This document shows, piece after piece, positions 22,537-31,850 of a DNA stretch of 31,969 bases. The first letter of the stretch is position 1; each line of letters begins with the position of its first letter. A model generated the notes under the pieces. That model was not told the DNA's origin and did not search any database. It saw nothing but the letters and a program-made list of their open reading frames with translations. This stretch comes from CAVSUR01 sp052143655 (lineage in GTDB: Bacteria; Actinomycetota; Actinomycetes; Streptosporangiales; Streptosporangiaceae), in assembly GCA_052143655.1 (NCBI GenBank), contig JBKQSL010000429.1:1-31969 (forward strand), in the 5' to 3' direction. A program made the translations under genes and the position numbers.

Positions 22537-22573
22537 TTGCATAAGTTGTCATAGTCACGCATAATCATGCAGG
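22537..22573 (+). promoter_or_regulatory. argC promoter with overlapping ArgR operator doublet
   Basis: TTGCAT (22537-22542), 17 bases, CATAAT (22560-22565) make a good vegetative promoter with start near 22572 and a leader of about 40 bases. The same stretch contains two ARG-box-like half-palindromic blocks 20 bases apart: TTGCATAAGTTGTCATAG (22537-22554) and ACGCATAATCATGCAGG (22557-22573). ArgR hexamers bind such paired boxes; here they cover both promoter elements, so arginine-loaded ArgR should block polymerase directly. argR is the fifth gene of the same operon, giving autoregulation. Confidence 0.78.
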
Positions 22574-22611
22574 TGTCCGGCCGCACCGAGCCCCGGACGC
22601 CAGGAGGATCG

Positions 22612-23667
22612 ATGGGAACGCGGGTCGCGGTTGTCGGCGCCAGCGGGTACGCGGGCGGTGAGCTGCTGCGGATCCTGGCGGGGCATCCGGAATTCGAGCT
22701 GGCTGCCGTCTTCGCCGGCGGCAGCGCGGGCAAGACCGTCGGCGAGGTGCACCCGAACCTGGCCGGCCTGCCGGGCCTGGCCGATCGGGTCCTCGACCCG
22801 GCCAGCGGCGCCCCGGCAGTGCAGTGCGACCTTACCTTCCTGGCCCTGCCCGCCGGGGAGTCGGCGGCGGCGGCCCGCCAGCTGCCGCAGGCCACGGCCG
22901 TCGTGGACCTCGGGCCGGATTACCGGCTCGCCGACAGCGCGGCCTGGGCCCGGCACTACAGCGGCGAGCATCCCGGCCAGTGGCCCTGCGGCCTGCCCGA
23001 GCTGCCCGGGGCGCGTGATCGGATCCGCTCGGCCCGGCGGGCTGCGGTGCCAGGCTGCTATGCCACCGCCGCCATCCTGGCGCTGACTCCCGTCGTGGCA
23101 GCGGGCCTGGCCAGCCCGGCCGACGTGGTCGTCGTGGCCGCCTCGGGCACCTCCGGGGCCGGGCGCTCGCTGCGCACCGACCTGCTGGCCAGCGAGGTGA
23201 TGGGCGCGGTCTGCGCGTACGCGGTCGCGGGAGCCCACCGGCACACGCCGGAGATCGAGCAGGCGCTGGCCACGGCGGCCGGCCCGGCCGCCCCGGGCGC
23301 CGCGCCTGTCTCGTTCACCCCGCTGCTCGCGCCGATGCCCCGGGGCATCCTCGCCACCTGCACTGCCCCGCTGGCCGACCCGGCGACCAGCACCGGGCAG
23401 CTGCGCGCGGCCGTTGCGCAGGCGTACGCCGGGGAGCCGTTCGTCTGCCTGCTGCCCGAGGGCCGCTGGCCGACCACTGCGGCCGTGGCCGGCTCCAACG
23501 GCGTCCACCTGCAGGCGGCAGCCGACCCGCGCAGCGGCCGGGCGGTCGTTGTCGCCGCCATCGACAACCTCGGCAAGGGCGCGGCCGGCCAGGCCGTGCA
23601 GAACGCCAACCTGATGCTCGGCCTGGCCGAGACGGCCGGCCTGACCGCCTGCGGGGTGGCGCCGTGA
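22612..23667 (+). CDS. argC: N-acetyl-gamma-glutamyl-phosphate reductase
   Basis: 351-residue NADPH-dependent enzyme, third step of arginine synthesis, reducing N-acetylglutamyl-phosphate to the semialdehyde. The Rossmann start VAVVGASGYAGGELLRIL, the active-site cysteine in VPGCYATA (C149), GTSGAGRSL, and the C-terminal NLGKGAAGQAVQNANLMLGL are characteristic. The ATG at 22612 has AGGAGG four bases upstream; the upstream in-frame ATG at 22567 lies inside the operator and is rejected. First gene of an operon controlled by ArgR, overlapping argJ by four bases (GTGA). Confidence 0.97.
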   Translation: MGTRVAVVGASGYAGGELLRILAGHPEFELAAVFAGGSAGKTVGEVHPNLAGLPGLADRVLDPASGAPAVQCDLTFLALPAGESAAAARQLPQATAVVDLGPDYRLADSAAWARHYSGEHPGQWPCGLPELPGARDRIRSARRAAVPGCYATAAILALTPVVAAGLASPADVVVVAASGTSGAGRSLRTDLLASEVMGAVCAYAVAGAHRHTPEIEQALATAAGPAAPGAAPVSFTPLLAPMPRGILATCTAPLADPATSTGQLRAAVAQAYAGEPFVCLLPEGRWPTTAAVAGSNGVHLQAAADPRSGRAVVVAAIDNLGKGAAGQAVQNANLMLGLAETAGLTACGVAP

Positions 23668-24815
23668 CCGTAACCGCGCCGGCCGGCTTCCGGGCGGCCG
23701 GGCTGGCCGCGGGCATCAAGGACAGCGGCGACCCGGACCTGGCCGTCGTGCTCAACGACGGGCCGTCCGTCGCGGCGGCTGGCGTCTTCACCGCCAACCG
23801 GGTCAAGGCGGCCCCGGTGCTGTGGTCCGAGCAGGTGCTGCGCGGCGGCCGGGTGCGCGCGGTCGTGCTGAATTCCGGCGGCGCGAATGCCTGCACCGGC
23901 CCCGGCGGCTTCGCCGACACCCACCGCACCGCCGAGCGGCTGGCCGCCCTCATCGACGGCTCGGCCGGCGAGGTCGCAGTCTGCTCGACCGGCCTGATCG
24001 GCGAGCGGCTACCGATCGGCAAGCTGCTGGCCGGGCTGGACGCGGCCGTCGCCGCGGCCAGCGTGGCCGGCGGGCCGGACGCCGCCGAGGCCATCCGCAG
24101 CACCGACACCGTCGCGAAGACCTGCGCGCTGGCCGGCGACGGCTACCTCATCGGCGGGATGGCCAAGGGCGCCGCCATGCTCGCCCCGGCCCTGGCCACC
24201 ATGCTGGTCGTGCTGACTACCGACGCCAGCCTGCCCCCAGCCGAGCTGGACCGCTGCCTGCGGGCCGCGACCGCGGTCACCTTCGACCGGCTCGATGCGG
24301 ACGGCTGCATGTCCACCAACGACACCGTGCTGCTGCTGGCCAGCGGGGCGGCCGGAGTGACGCCGGAGCCCGGCGCGTTCAGGCAGCTGCTCAGCGCTGC
24401 CTGCGCGGACCTGGCCCGGCAGATGCAGCGCGATGCCGAGGGCGCCAGCAAGGCCATCACCGTCAAGGTGACCGGCGCGGCCAGCGAGGACGACGCCGTG
24501 ACCGTCGGCCGGGCCGTCGCCCGGTGCAACCTGCTCAAGTGCGCCATCGGCGGCGAGGACCCGAACTGGGGCCGCGTGCTGGCTGCGATCGGCACCACCA
24601 GCGCCGTGTTCGACCCGGCTCAGCTGGCCGTCGCGATGAACGGCATCTGGGTGTGCCGCAACGGCTGCGCGGCCGCCGTCAGGTCCGCGGTGGACCTGAC
24701 GCCGCGGGACGTGACGATCACCGTCGACCTGCGGGCCGGGACCTCCGCCGCGACGATCTGGACCAGCGACCTGACGGCCGAGTACGTGCACCTGAACGCG
24801 GAGTACTCGACATGA
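23664..24815 (+). CDS. argJ: bifunctional glutamate N-acetyltransferase / ornithine acetyltransferase
   Basis: 383-residue enzyme that moves the acetyl group from N-acetylornithine to glutamate, making the cyclic arginine pathway. It self-cleaves into two chains before the threonine of the motif APALATML; here T179 in KGAAMLAPALATMLVVLTTD. Other family segments are FTANRVKAAPV, LNSGGANACTGPGG, STGLIGERLPIGKL, DGCMSTNDTVLLLASGA and CAIGGEDPNWGRVLAAIG. Starts with GTG overlapping the argC stop, ends in ATGA overlap with argB. Whether it also uses acetyl-CoA cannot be told from sequence alone. Confidence 0.97.
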   Translation: MTVTAPAGFRAAGLAAGIKDSGDPDLAVVLNDGPSVAAAGVFTANRVKAAPVLWSEQVLRGGRVRAVVLNSGGANACTGPGGFADTHRTAERLAALIDGSAGEVAVCSTGLIGERLPIGKLLAGLDAAVAAASVAGGPDAAEAIRSTDTVAKTCALAGDGYLIGGMAKGAAMLAPALATMLVVLTTDASLPPAELDRCLRAATAVTFDRLDADGCMSTNDTVLLLASGAAGVTPEPGAFRQLLSAACADLARQMQRDAEGASKAITVKVTGAASEDDAVTVGRAVARCNLLKCAIGGEDPNWGRVLAAIGTTSAVFDPAQLAVAMNGIWVCRNGCAAAVRSAVDLTPRDVTITVDLRAGTSAATIWTSDLTAEYVHLNAEYST

Positions 24816-25813
24816 GCGCGACCGCGGCGGCCGCGGCGGCCGCGGCGATCGCGCCCGGCCCCCTGGAGAAGGCGGCGACGCTGATCGAGGCGCTGCCCTG
24901 GCTGGAGCGCTTCCACGGCACGACCGTGGTGGTCAAGCTCGGCGGCAACGCGATGGCCGATGAGCCGCTGCTGGCTGCCTTCGCCCAGGACATGGTGTTC
25001 CTGCGGTACGCCGGGCTGCGGCCGGTCGTGGTGCACGGCGGCGGCCCGCAGATCAGCGCGCACCTGGACAAGCTGGGAATGCCGGTGGAGTTCCGCGCCG
25101 GGCTGCGGGTCACCACCCCCGAGGCCATGGACGTGGTCCGGATGGTGCTCACCGGCCAGGTCAACCGCGAGGTCGTGGGCCTGATCAACCAGCACGGGCC
25201 GTTCGCCGTCGGGATGTCCGGCGAGGACGCGCACCTGCTGACCGCCAGCCGGGCCCGGCCGGTCGTCGACGGCGAGCCGGTGGACGTGGGCCAGGTCGGC
25301 CAGATCGACTCGGTGAATCCCGGGGCTGTCGCCGCGCTGCTGGCCGACGGCCGGATCCCGGTAATCTCCACCGTCGCCCGCAGCGAGGACGGCCAGGTCT
25401 ACAACGTCAACGCCGACACCGCCGCGGCCGCGCTGGCCGTGGCGCTGGACGCCGCCAAGCTGGTGCTGCTCACCGACGTGGCCGGGCTGTACGCGCACTG
25501 GCCCGGGCCGGCCGGCGCCGCGGCGGCGGGGGAGCGGCCGGGGGGCGACGGCCCGGGCCGTCCGCCGCCCGAGGTGATCAGCCAGCTCACCGCGACCGGG
25601 CTGGCGGCGCTGCTGCCGACGCTGAGCGACGGCATGCTGCCCAAGATGCAGGCGTGCCTGGCCGCGGTCAGCGGCGGCGTGCCGCAGGCGCACGTGCTCG
25701 ACGGCCGCCAGCCGCACGCCGTGCTGCTGGAGATCTTCACCAACTCGGGCATCGGCACGATGGTCGTGCCGGACGCGCCGGCCGGACCGGAACCGGAAGG
25801 GGACAGGGCATGA
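24812..25813 (+). CDS. argB: acetylglutamate kinase
   Basis: 333-residue amino-acid kinase that phosphorylates N-acetylglutamate, the usual arginine-feedback step. VVVKLGGNAM with the phosphate-binding K42, VVHGGGPQISAHLDKLG, FRAGLRVTTPEAMDVVRMVL, YNVNADTAAAALAVAL and LVLLTDVAGLY are diagnostic. The N-terminus begins with a run of alanines (ATAAAAAAAAIA) before the conserved helix EKAATLIEALPWL. A Gly/Pro/Ala-rich insertion follows LYAHW (about residues 231-252). Overlaps argJ and argD by ATGA. Confidence 0.97.
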   Translation: MSATAAAAAAAAIAPGPLEKAATLIEALPWLERFHGTTVVVKLGGNAMADEPLLAAFAQDMVFLRYAGLRPVVVHGGGPQISAHLDKLGMPVEFRAGLRVTTPEAMDVVRMVLTGQVNREVVGLINQHGPFAVGMSGEDAHLLTASRARPVVDGEPVDVGQVGQIDSVNPGAVAALLADGRIPVISTVARSEDGQVYNVNADTAAAALAVALDAAKLVLLTDVAGLYAHWPGPAGAAAAGERPGGDGPGRPPPEVISQLTATGLAALLPTLSDGMLPKMQACLAAVSGGVPQAHVLDGRQPHAVLLEIFTNSGIGTMVVPDAPAGPEPEGDRA

Positions 25814-27063
25814 CCGCGACCCAGCGGCTGCAGGAGCGCTACGCCGCCGCCATCATGGCGACCTACGGCGTGCCGCCGGTCGCGCTGGCCCGCGGCCGGG
25901 GCGCCGTGGTCTGGGACGCCGACGGCCGGGAGTACCTCGACCTGATCGCCGGGATCGCGGTCAGCTCGCTCGGGCACGCGCACCCGGCCATCGCCGACGC
26001 GGTGGCCCGGCAGGTGCGCACGCTTGCGCACACCTCCAACCTGTACCTGCACGAGGGCCAGGTCGCGCTGGCCGAGCGGATCTGCGGCCTGGTCGGCGCC
26101 GACAGCCGGGTGTTCTTCGCCAACTCCGGCGCGGAGGCCAACGAGGCGGCCATCAAGCTGGTGCGCCGCCGCCAGGGCGTGGCCCGGCCTGTCATCGTGG
26201 CCGCCGAGGGCGGCTTCCACGGCCGCACGCTCGGCGCGCTCGCGGTGACCGGCAAGAGCTCGATCCGGGCGCCGTTCGGGCCGTTCGGGCTGGAGGTCCG
26301 GTTCGTGCCCTTCGGCGACGCGGCGGCACTCGCGGCGGCCGTCGGCCCGGACTGCGCGGCGGTGTTCCTGGAGCCGTGCCTGGGCGAGGGCGGCGTGCTG
26401 CCCGCGCCCGATGGCTACCTGCGGGCGGCGCGGGCGGCCTGCGACGCGGCCGGGGCGCTGCTGGTGCTCGACGAGATCCAGAGCGGCATCGGCCGGACCG
26501 GGACATGGTTCGCCCACCAGCGCGAGGGCATCATCCCGGACGTGATCACGCTGGCCAAGGGGCTTGGCGGCGGGCTGCCGATCGGTGCCTGCATCGGCGT
26601 CGGCGAGTGCGGCAGCGCGCTGGCCAAGGGCGACCACGGCAGCACGTTCGGCGGCAACCCGGTCGCCTGCGCGGCGGCCCTGGCCGTGCTGGACACGATC
26701 GAGAAGGACGGGCTGCTGGAGCACGTGACGCAGGTCGGCGGCGAGCTGGCCGATGGGCTGGGGGCCGTCCGGCACCCGCTGCTCACCGGGGTGCGCGGCC
26801 GCGGGCTGTGGCTGGGCCTGACTCTCGCCGGGCCAGCCGCGCCGGCCGTGGAAGCGGCTGCCCGGTCGGCGGGCTTCCTGGTCAACGCGGTGCAGCCGGA
26901 CGTGATCCGGCTGGCGCCGCCGCTGATCCTGACCGCCGCGCAGGCGGCCTCATGCACCGCCGCGCTGCCGGGGATCCTGGACGAGGCGGCCTGCTCACCC
27001 GCCCTGACGGCGGCTTCGCCCGCTCTGCCGGCCGGGCCGCAGGCCGGGACGGAGGCGCGATGA
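25810..27063 (+). CDS. argD: acetylornithine aminotransferase
   Basis: 417-residue PLP enzyme that converts N-acetylglutamate semialdehyde to N-acetylornithine. Class III aminotransferase motifs are YLDLIAGIAVSSLGHAHP, FFANSGAEANEAAIKLVRR, LDEIQSGIGRTGTWFAHQ, and ITLAKGLGGGLPIGACIG with the PLP lysine K250, followed by GSTFGGNPVACAAALAVL. The C-terminus has a short Ala/Pro tail. The stop overlaps the argR start by ATGA. In most actinobacterial arginine operons argF stands between argD and argR; here there is no room for it. Confidence 0.97.
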   Translation: MTATQRLQERYAAAIMATYGVPPVALARGRGAVVWDADGREYLDLIAGIAVSSLGHAHPAIADAVARQVRTLAHTSNLYLHEGQVALAERICGLVGADSRVFFANSGAEANEAAIKLVRRRQGVARPVIVAAEGGFHGRTLGALAVTGKSSIRAPFGPFGLEVRFVPFGDAAALAAAVGPDCAAVFLEPCLGEGGVLPAPDGYLRAARAACDAAGALLVLDEIQSGIGRTGTWFAHQREGIIPDVITLAKGLGGGLPIGACIGVGECGSALAKGDHGSTFGGNPVACAAALAVLDTIEKDGLLEHVTQVGGELADGLGAVRHPLLTGVRGRGLWLGLTLAGPAAPAVEAAARSAGFLVNAVQPDVIRLAPPLILTAAQAASCTAALPGILDEAACSPALTAASPALPAGPQAGTEAR

Positions 27064-27689
27064 CCGGGGCCACCCCGATGACCAAGGCCGCCAGGCACGC
27101 GCAGATCGCCGCGATTCTCACCGCCCCGGGCGCGCCGGTGCGCTCCCAGGATGAGCTGGCGGACCGGCTGGCCGCCCGGGGAGTGCGGGTCACCCAGGCC
27201 ACCTTGTCCAGGGACCTGGAGGAACTGGGCGCGGTGCGGCTGCGCGGCCCGGGCGGTGCGCTGCGGTATGCGCTGCCCGACGAGCCCGGCGGACCGGGCT
27301 CGCTGCCCGGCGGCCTGGCGGCAGGCACCGGGACCGACGCGGCGCCCGGTGACCCCGGCGGCCAGGGCGGCGCCGACCTGGGAGCCGGCGGTCTGGGCGG
27401 CGGCCCGGCCGGGAACGGCGAGCCGTCCGCGCGGCTAGCCCGGGTGGCCGGCGAGCTGCTGCTGGCTGCCGAGGCCAGCGCGAACCTGGTCGTGGTGCGC
27501 ACCCCGGCCGGCGCGGCGCAGTTCCTGGCCTCGGTCCTCGACCATGCTGCCTGGCCGTCGATCCTCGGCACGGTGGCCGGCGACGACACGGTGCTGATCA
27601 TCTCCCGTGACCCGGCTGGCGGGCAGGACCTGGCTGACGCGCTGCTGCGCCTCGCCGAGCGCCGGGCCCACGCCGCGGTCCGGCCCTGA
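27060..27689 (+). CDS. argR: arginine repressor ArgR with long glycine-rich linker
   Basis: 209 residues; typical ArgR has 150-170. The N-terminal winged helix (KAARHAQIAAIL, VRSQDELADRLAARGVRVTQ, ATLSRDLEELGAVR) binds ARG boxes. The C-terminal oligomerisation and arginine-binding domain has SANLVVVRTPAGAAQFLAS, LDHAAWPSILGTVAGDDTVL and IISRDPAGGQDLADALLRL. Between them lies a linker of about 45 residues rich in Gly, Pro, Ala and Asp, longer than usual. It probably represses its own operon through the doublet before argC. It is the last gene of the operon; a 103-base gap separates it from argH. Confidence 0.95.
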   Translation: MTGATPMTKAARHAQIAAILTAPGAPVRSQDELADRLAARGVRVTQATLSRDLEELGAVRLRGPGGALRYALPDEPGGPGSLPGGLAAGTGTDAAPGDPGGQGGADLGAGGLGGGPAGNGEPSARLARVAGELLLAAEASANLVVVRTPAGAAQFLASVLDHAAWPSILGTVAGDDTVLIISRDPAGGQDLADALLRLAERRAHAAVRP

Positions 27690-27792
27690 GCATCCGCGGG
27701 ACTACCGGGCCGGCCGGGCGAGGTCGCCGCGTACCCGGATCGCGGGTGGCAGGCTAGAGGGGTAGCCAGTCCAGACTGAGCAGGGGAGAGCC

Positions 27793-29217
<1,425 letters not shown>

Positions 29218-29261
29218 TGCCGGCCTCCCGCTCCGGCCGCGCCGGTCCCAGCGGAGGCCTT

Positions 29262-29314
29262 CATGATCCCGGAACATTTTCCGCGAATAGACCTGAAAAG
29301 TCTCCGGGATCATG
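29262..29314. repeat. long imperfect palindromic element between argH and glycosylase gene
   Basis: CATGATCCCGG (29262-29272) and CCGGGATCATG (29304-29314) are a perfect 11-base inverted repeat; the next pair also matches. After a 3x3 mismatch the stem continues as TTTTC (29277-29281) with GAAAA (29295-29299). The centre is much less GC-rich than the surroundings. It could be a palindromic intergenic repeat, a protein site or a terminator after argH. Confidence 0.75.
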
Positions 29315-29324
29315 GGACCGGGCC

Positions 29325-30068
29325 GTGCTGCCGCGGGAGTTCTTCGGCCGCGCGGCGCAGGAGGTGGCGCCGGACCTGCTCGGCTGCCTGCTCGTGCACG
29401 ACAGCCCGGCCGGGCTGGTGGCCGCGGTCATCGTGGAGACCGAGGCATACGCGGGCCAGGCCGACCCGGCCTCGCACGCCTACGGCGGCCCGACGGCGCG
29501 CAACGCGGTGATGTTCGGGCCGCCCGGGCACGCTTACGTGTACTTCAGCTACGGGATGCACTTCTGCGTGAACCTGGTCTGCCGTCCGGCCGGCGAGGCC
29601 TCAGCGGTGCTGCTGCGCGCCGCCCGGGTCGTGGCTGGCGCCGACCTGGCCGCGGCGCGGCGGTCGGCCGGGCGCCGGACGCCGGTTACCGGCCGGGACC
29701 TGGCCCGCGGGCCAGGTCGGCTGTGCCAGGCCCTCGGCATCGACCGGGCGCACGACGGGGCCGACGTGTGCGCGCCTGCCTCGCCGCTGCGCGCCTGCGC
29801 GCCCGGCTCGCTGCCCGCGCCCGGCGGGGGACCGGCCAGCGTGGACGCAGCTATGGCTGACGGTGCTGCCGCCGGCCTGGCCAGCGGGGCGGCGGGGCCG
29901 GCCGTCGTGTCGCGGGCGGCTGGCGGCATCAGCCGCGGGCCGCGGGTCGGGATCAGCCGGGCTGCCGAGGTGCCGTGGCGTTTCTGGCTGGCCGGGGAGC
30001 CCTGTGTCTCGGCGTACCGTCCGGTGACGGCCCGGCGGCCGAAGGGCCAAACTGGTTACCGCTCGTGA
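29325..30068 (+). CDS. 3-methyladenine DNA glycosylase (AAG/MPG family)
   Basis: 247-residue base-excision repair enzyme that removes alkylated purines. Family motifs: LPREFFGRAAQEVAPDLLGC at the start, VIVETEAYAGQADPASHAYG (catalytic Glu region), RNAVMFGPPGHAYVYFSYGM, HFCVNLVC, DLARGPGRLCQALGI, and RGPRVGISRAAEVPWRFWLA near the end. A low-complexity Ala/Gly insertion lies before the last motif. GTG 29325 is chosen because homologues begin there. An ATG at 29217 that overlaps the argH stop would add 36 residues encoded across the palindrome and looks unnatural, although it would allow coupling. The position between argH and tyrS resembles Mycobacterium, where this gene (mpg) precedes tyrS. 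Confidence 0.9.
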   Translation: MLPREFFGRAAQEVAPDLLGCLLVHDSPAGLVAAVIVETEAYAGQADPASHAYGGPTARNAVMFGPPGHAYVYFSYGMHFCVNLVCRPAGEASAVLLRAARVVAGADLAAARRSAGRRTPVTGRDLARGPGRLCQALGIDRAHDGADVCAPASPLRACAPGSLPAPGGGPASVDAAMADGAAAGLASGAAGPAVVSRAAGGISRGPRVGISRAAEVPWRFWLAGEPCVSAYRPVTARRPKGQTGYRS

Positions 30069-30092
30069 CCTGACCGGTGGGACGATGCAGCG

Positions 30093-31373
30093 GTGACCGA
30101 CATCATCGACGAGCTGACCTGGCGCGGCCTGATCGCCGTATCCACCGACCTTGACCAGCTGCGCAAGGCCCTGGCCGACGGCCCGATCACGCTGTATGGC
30201 GGCTTCGACCCGACCGCGCCGGGCCTGCACATCGGCAACCTGGTGCTGCTGCTGACCATGCGCCGGTTCCAGCTGGCCGGGCACCGGCCGATCGGCCTGG
30301 TGGGCGGGGCGACCGGCCTGATCGGCGATCCCAGCGGCAAGTCCGCCGAGCGGGTGCTGAACCCGCGCGAGATGGTAGCCGGATGGGTAGACCGGATCCG
30401 GGCCGAGGTCGGCCGGTTCCTGGACTTCACCCCGGGGCCGACCGGCGCGCTGCTGGTGAGCAACCTGGACTGGACGCAGGACCTGTCGGCGCTGGACTTC
30501 CTGCGGGACATCGGCAAGCACTTCCCGGTCAGCCAGATGCTGTCCCGGGAGGTGGTCCGGGCCCGGCTGGAGGCCGGCGGGATCACCTACACCGAGTTCA
30601 GCTACCAGATCCTGCAGGCCAACGACTTCCTGGAACTGCACAGGCGGCACGACTGCCTGCTCCAGATGGGCGGCAGCGACCAGTGGGGCAACCTGGTCTC
30701 CGGCGTGGACCTGATCCGGCGGGTGACCGGGGACACCGCGCACGCACTGGCCACGCCGCTGATCACCAAGCCGGACGGGACCAAGTACGGCAAGTCCGAG
30801 GGCGGCGCGATCTGGCTCAGCCCCGAGCTGATGAGCCCGTACGCGTTCTACCAGTTCTGGCTGAACCGGGCGGACGCCGAGGTGCCGTCCCTGCTGCGGG
30901 TCTTCACCTTCCGCAGCCGGGAGCAGATCGAGGAGCTGGAACGGCAGACTGCCGAGCGGCCAGCGGCCCGCGCCGGGCAGCGGGCGCTGGCTGCAGATGT
31001 TACGAAACTGGTGCACGGTGCCGATCAGCTCGCCATGGTGCAGGCCGCCAGCCGGGCCCTGTTCGGCCAGGGGGACCTGCGGGACCTGGACGAGCAGACG
31101 CTGGCCGCGGCGCTGGCCGAGGTACCGCGCGCTGAGGTGAGCGCGGATCCCGGCCAGCTGCCGCCGGTCGCCGACCTGATGGCGGCGGCTGGGCTGGAAC
31201 CGAGCAAGTCCGCGGCACGCCGGGCGATCGCCGGGGGCGGCGCGTACCTCAACAACGTGAAGGTGACTGCGGCGGATGCGACGCCTTCGGCGGCCGACCT
31301 GCTGCACGGCCGGTTCCTGGTGCTGCGCCGGGGCAAGCGCACCCTCGGTGGCGTTGACCTGCGACGTTCCTGA
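30093..31373 (+). CDS. tyrS: tyrosyl-tRNA synthetase
   Basis: 426-residue class I synthetase that charges tRNA-Tyr. YGGFDPTAPGLHIGNLV contains the HIGH-type motif (HIGN, residues 46-49), GLVGGATGLIGDPSGKSAER follows, YQILQANDFLEL and GGSDQWGNLVSGVDLIRR bind tyrosine and ATP. KYGKSEGG (231-238) is the KMSKS equivalent. The C-terminus is an S4-like RNA-binding domain (EPSKSAARRAIAGGGAYLNN). The GTG at 30093 lies 24 bases after the glycosylase stop and has no strong ribosome site. The length fits the eubacterial TyrRS type. Confidence 0.97.
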   Translation: MTDIIDELTWRGLIAVSTDLDQLRKALADGPITLYGGFDPTAPGLHIGNLVLLLTMRRFQLAGHRPIGLVGGATGLIGDPSGKSAERVLNPREMVAGWVDRIRAEVGRFLDFTPGPTGALLVSNLDWTQDLSALDFLRDIGKHFPVSQMLSREVVRARLEAGGITYTEFSYQILQANDFLELHRRHDCLLQMGGSDQWGNLVSGVDLIRRVTGDTAHALATPLITKPDGTKYGKSEGGAIWLSPELMSPYAFYQFWLNRADAEVPSLLRVFTFRSREQIEELERQTAERPAARAGQRALAADVTKLVHGADQLAMVQAASRALFGQGDLRDLDEQTLAAALAEVPRAEVSADPGQLPPVADLMAAAGLEPSKSAARRAIAGGGAYLNNVKVTAADATPSAADLLHGRFLVLRRGKRTLGGVDLRRS

Positions 31374-31388
31374 CTTCGCCGGTTCGAT

Positions 31389-31417
31389 TTGACGACGGCG
31401 CTGATGCCCCCTAATGT
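31389..31417 (+). promoter_or_regulatory. rRNA promoter P1
   Basis: TTGACG (31389-31394), 17 bases, TAATGT (31412-31417): five of six -35 consensus bases and a TANNNT -10. Predicted start near 31424, only 50 bases after the tyrS stop. Confidence 0.75.
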
Positions 31418-31558
31418 TTCGTCTTGCCCCGAGGGGGTCGCGCCGCAAGGCGGGCTCCGGGGCCCGGCAGGACACTCGTCCGGCTCGATCAAAACCCTCC
31501 CTGGGTGGTCAGCCATGCGGGTATGCTGGTTGCTAGGAAGTAAGAAACACCGCAAGAT

Positions 31559-31604
31559 CTGCTAACTAGCTTGACAGGCTCCGCCTGGTTCGGTAAGTTA
31601 GCAG
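31559..31604 (+). promoter_or_regulatory. rRNA promoter P2 inside a nested inverted repeat
   Basis: Perfect -35 TTGACA (31571-31576), 17 bases, -10 TAAGTT (31594-31599), start near 31606. The promoter is framed by a perfect 9-base inverted repeat, CTGCTAACT (31559-31567) and AGTTAGCAG (31596-31604). An inner inverted repeat, CAGGC (31575-31579) with GCCTG (31583-31587), occupies the spacer. The right arm covers most of the -10. Confidence 0.8.
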
Positions 31605-31850
31605 GGTTGCCCCCGAAGAAGACCGAAAGGTCTCTGACGGTGCGCGCCCGTACCTTGAGAACTCAACAGCGTGCTAAAAGCCAGTGCACATGCACAAACC
31701 CTGTCAATCGGGCTGTACCGGTGACGGTGCAGTTCACTGACGGATGCCAAGATCGCTTCCGCAAGCCGGGTTCGCCTGGGGAGCGGGAGCACTCCAGAAG
31801 TCAGCACCCCGCAGTTCCGGCCTCGGCCGGGCTCGGTTGCTAATAGACAT

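Larger units (their letters stand above)
31374..31850 (+). promoter_or_regulatory. rRNA operon promoter and leader region
   Basis: No protein gene is convincing here. The region holds two strong promoters (31389-31417 and 31571-31599) and possibly a weaker one (TTGCTA 31530-31535, CAAGAT 31553-31558). A structured 5' end of the P1 transcript is formed by GCCCCG/CGGGGC at 31426-31463 enclosing a GCAA tetraloop hairpin. Further elements are a GAAA tetraloop hairpin (31620-31633) and the palindrome TTGAGAACTCAA (31655-31666), which resembles the conserved antitermination/processing element of actinobacterial rRNA leaders. The rest up to 31850 is leader to be removed during 16S maturation. Confidence 0.8.

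Noticed and set aside
25564..25809. Start of argD upstream of 25810
   Set aside because: Added sequence is the argB C-terminus in another frame; aminotransferase homology begins just after 25810 and ATGA overlap matches the other operon junctions.
31571..31843. 90-codon plus-strand frame in the rRNA leader
   Set aside because: It begins inside promoter P2 and runs through leader hairpins; no domain and no ribosome site.
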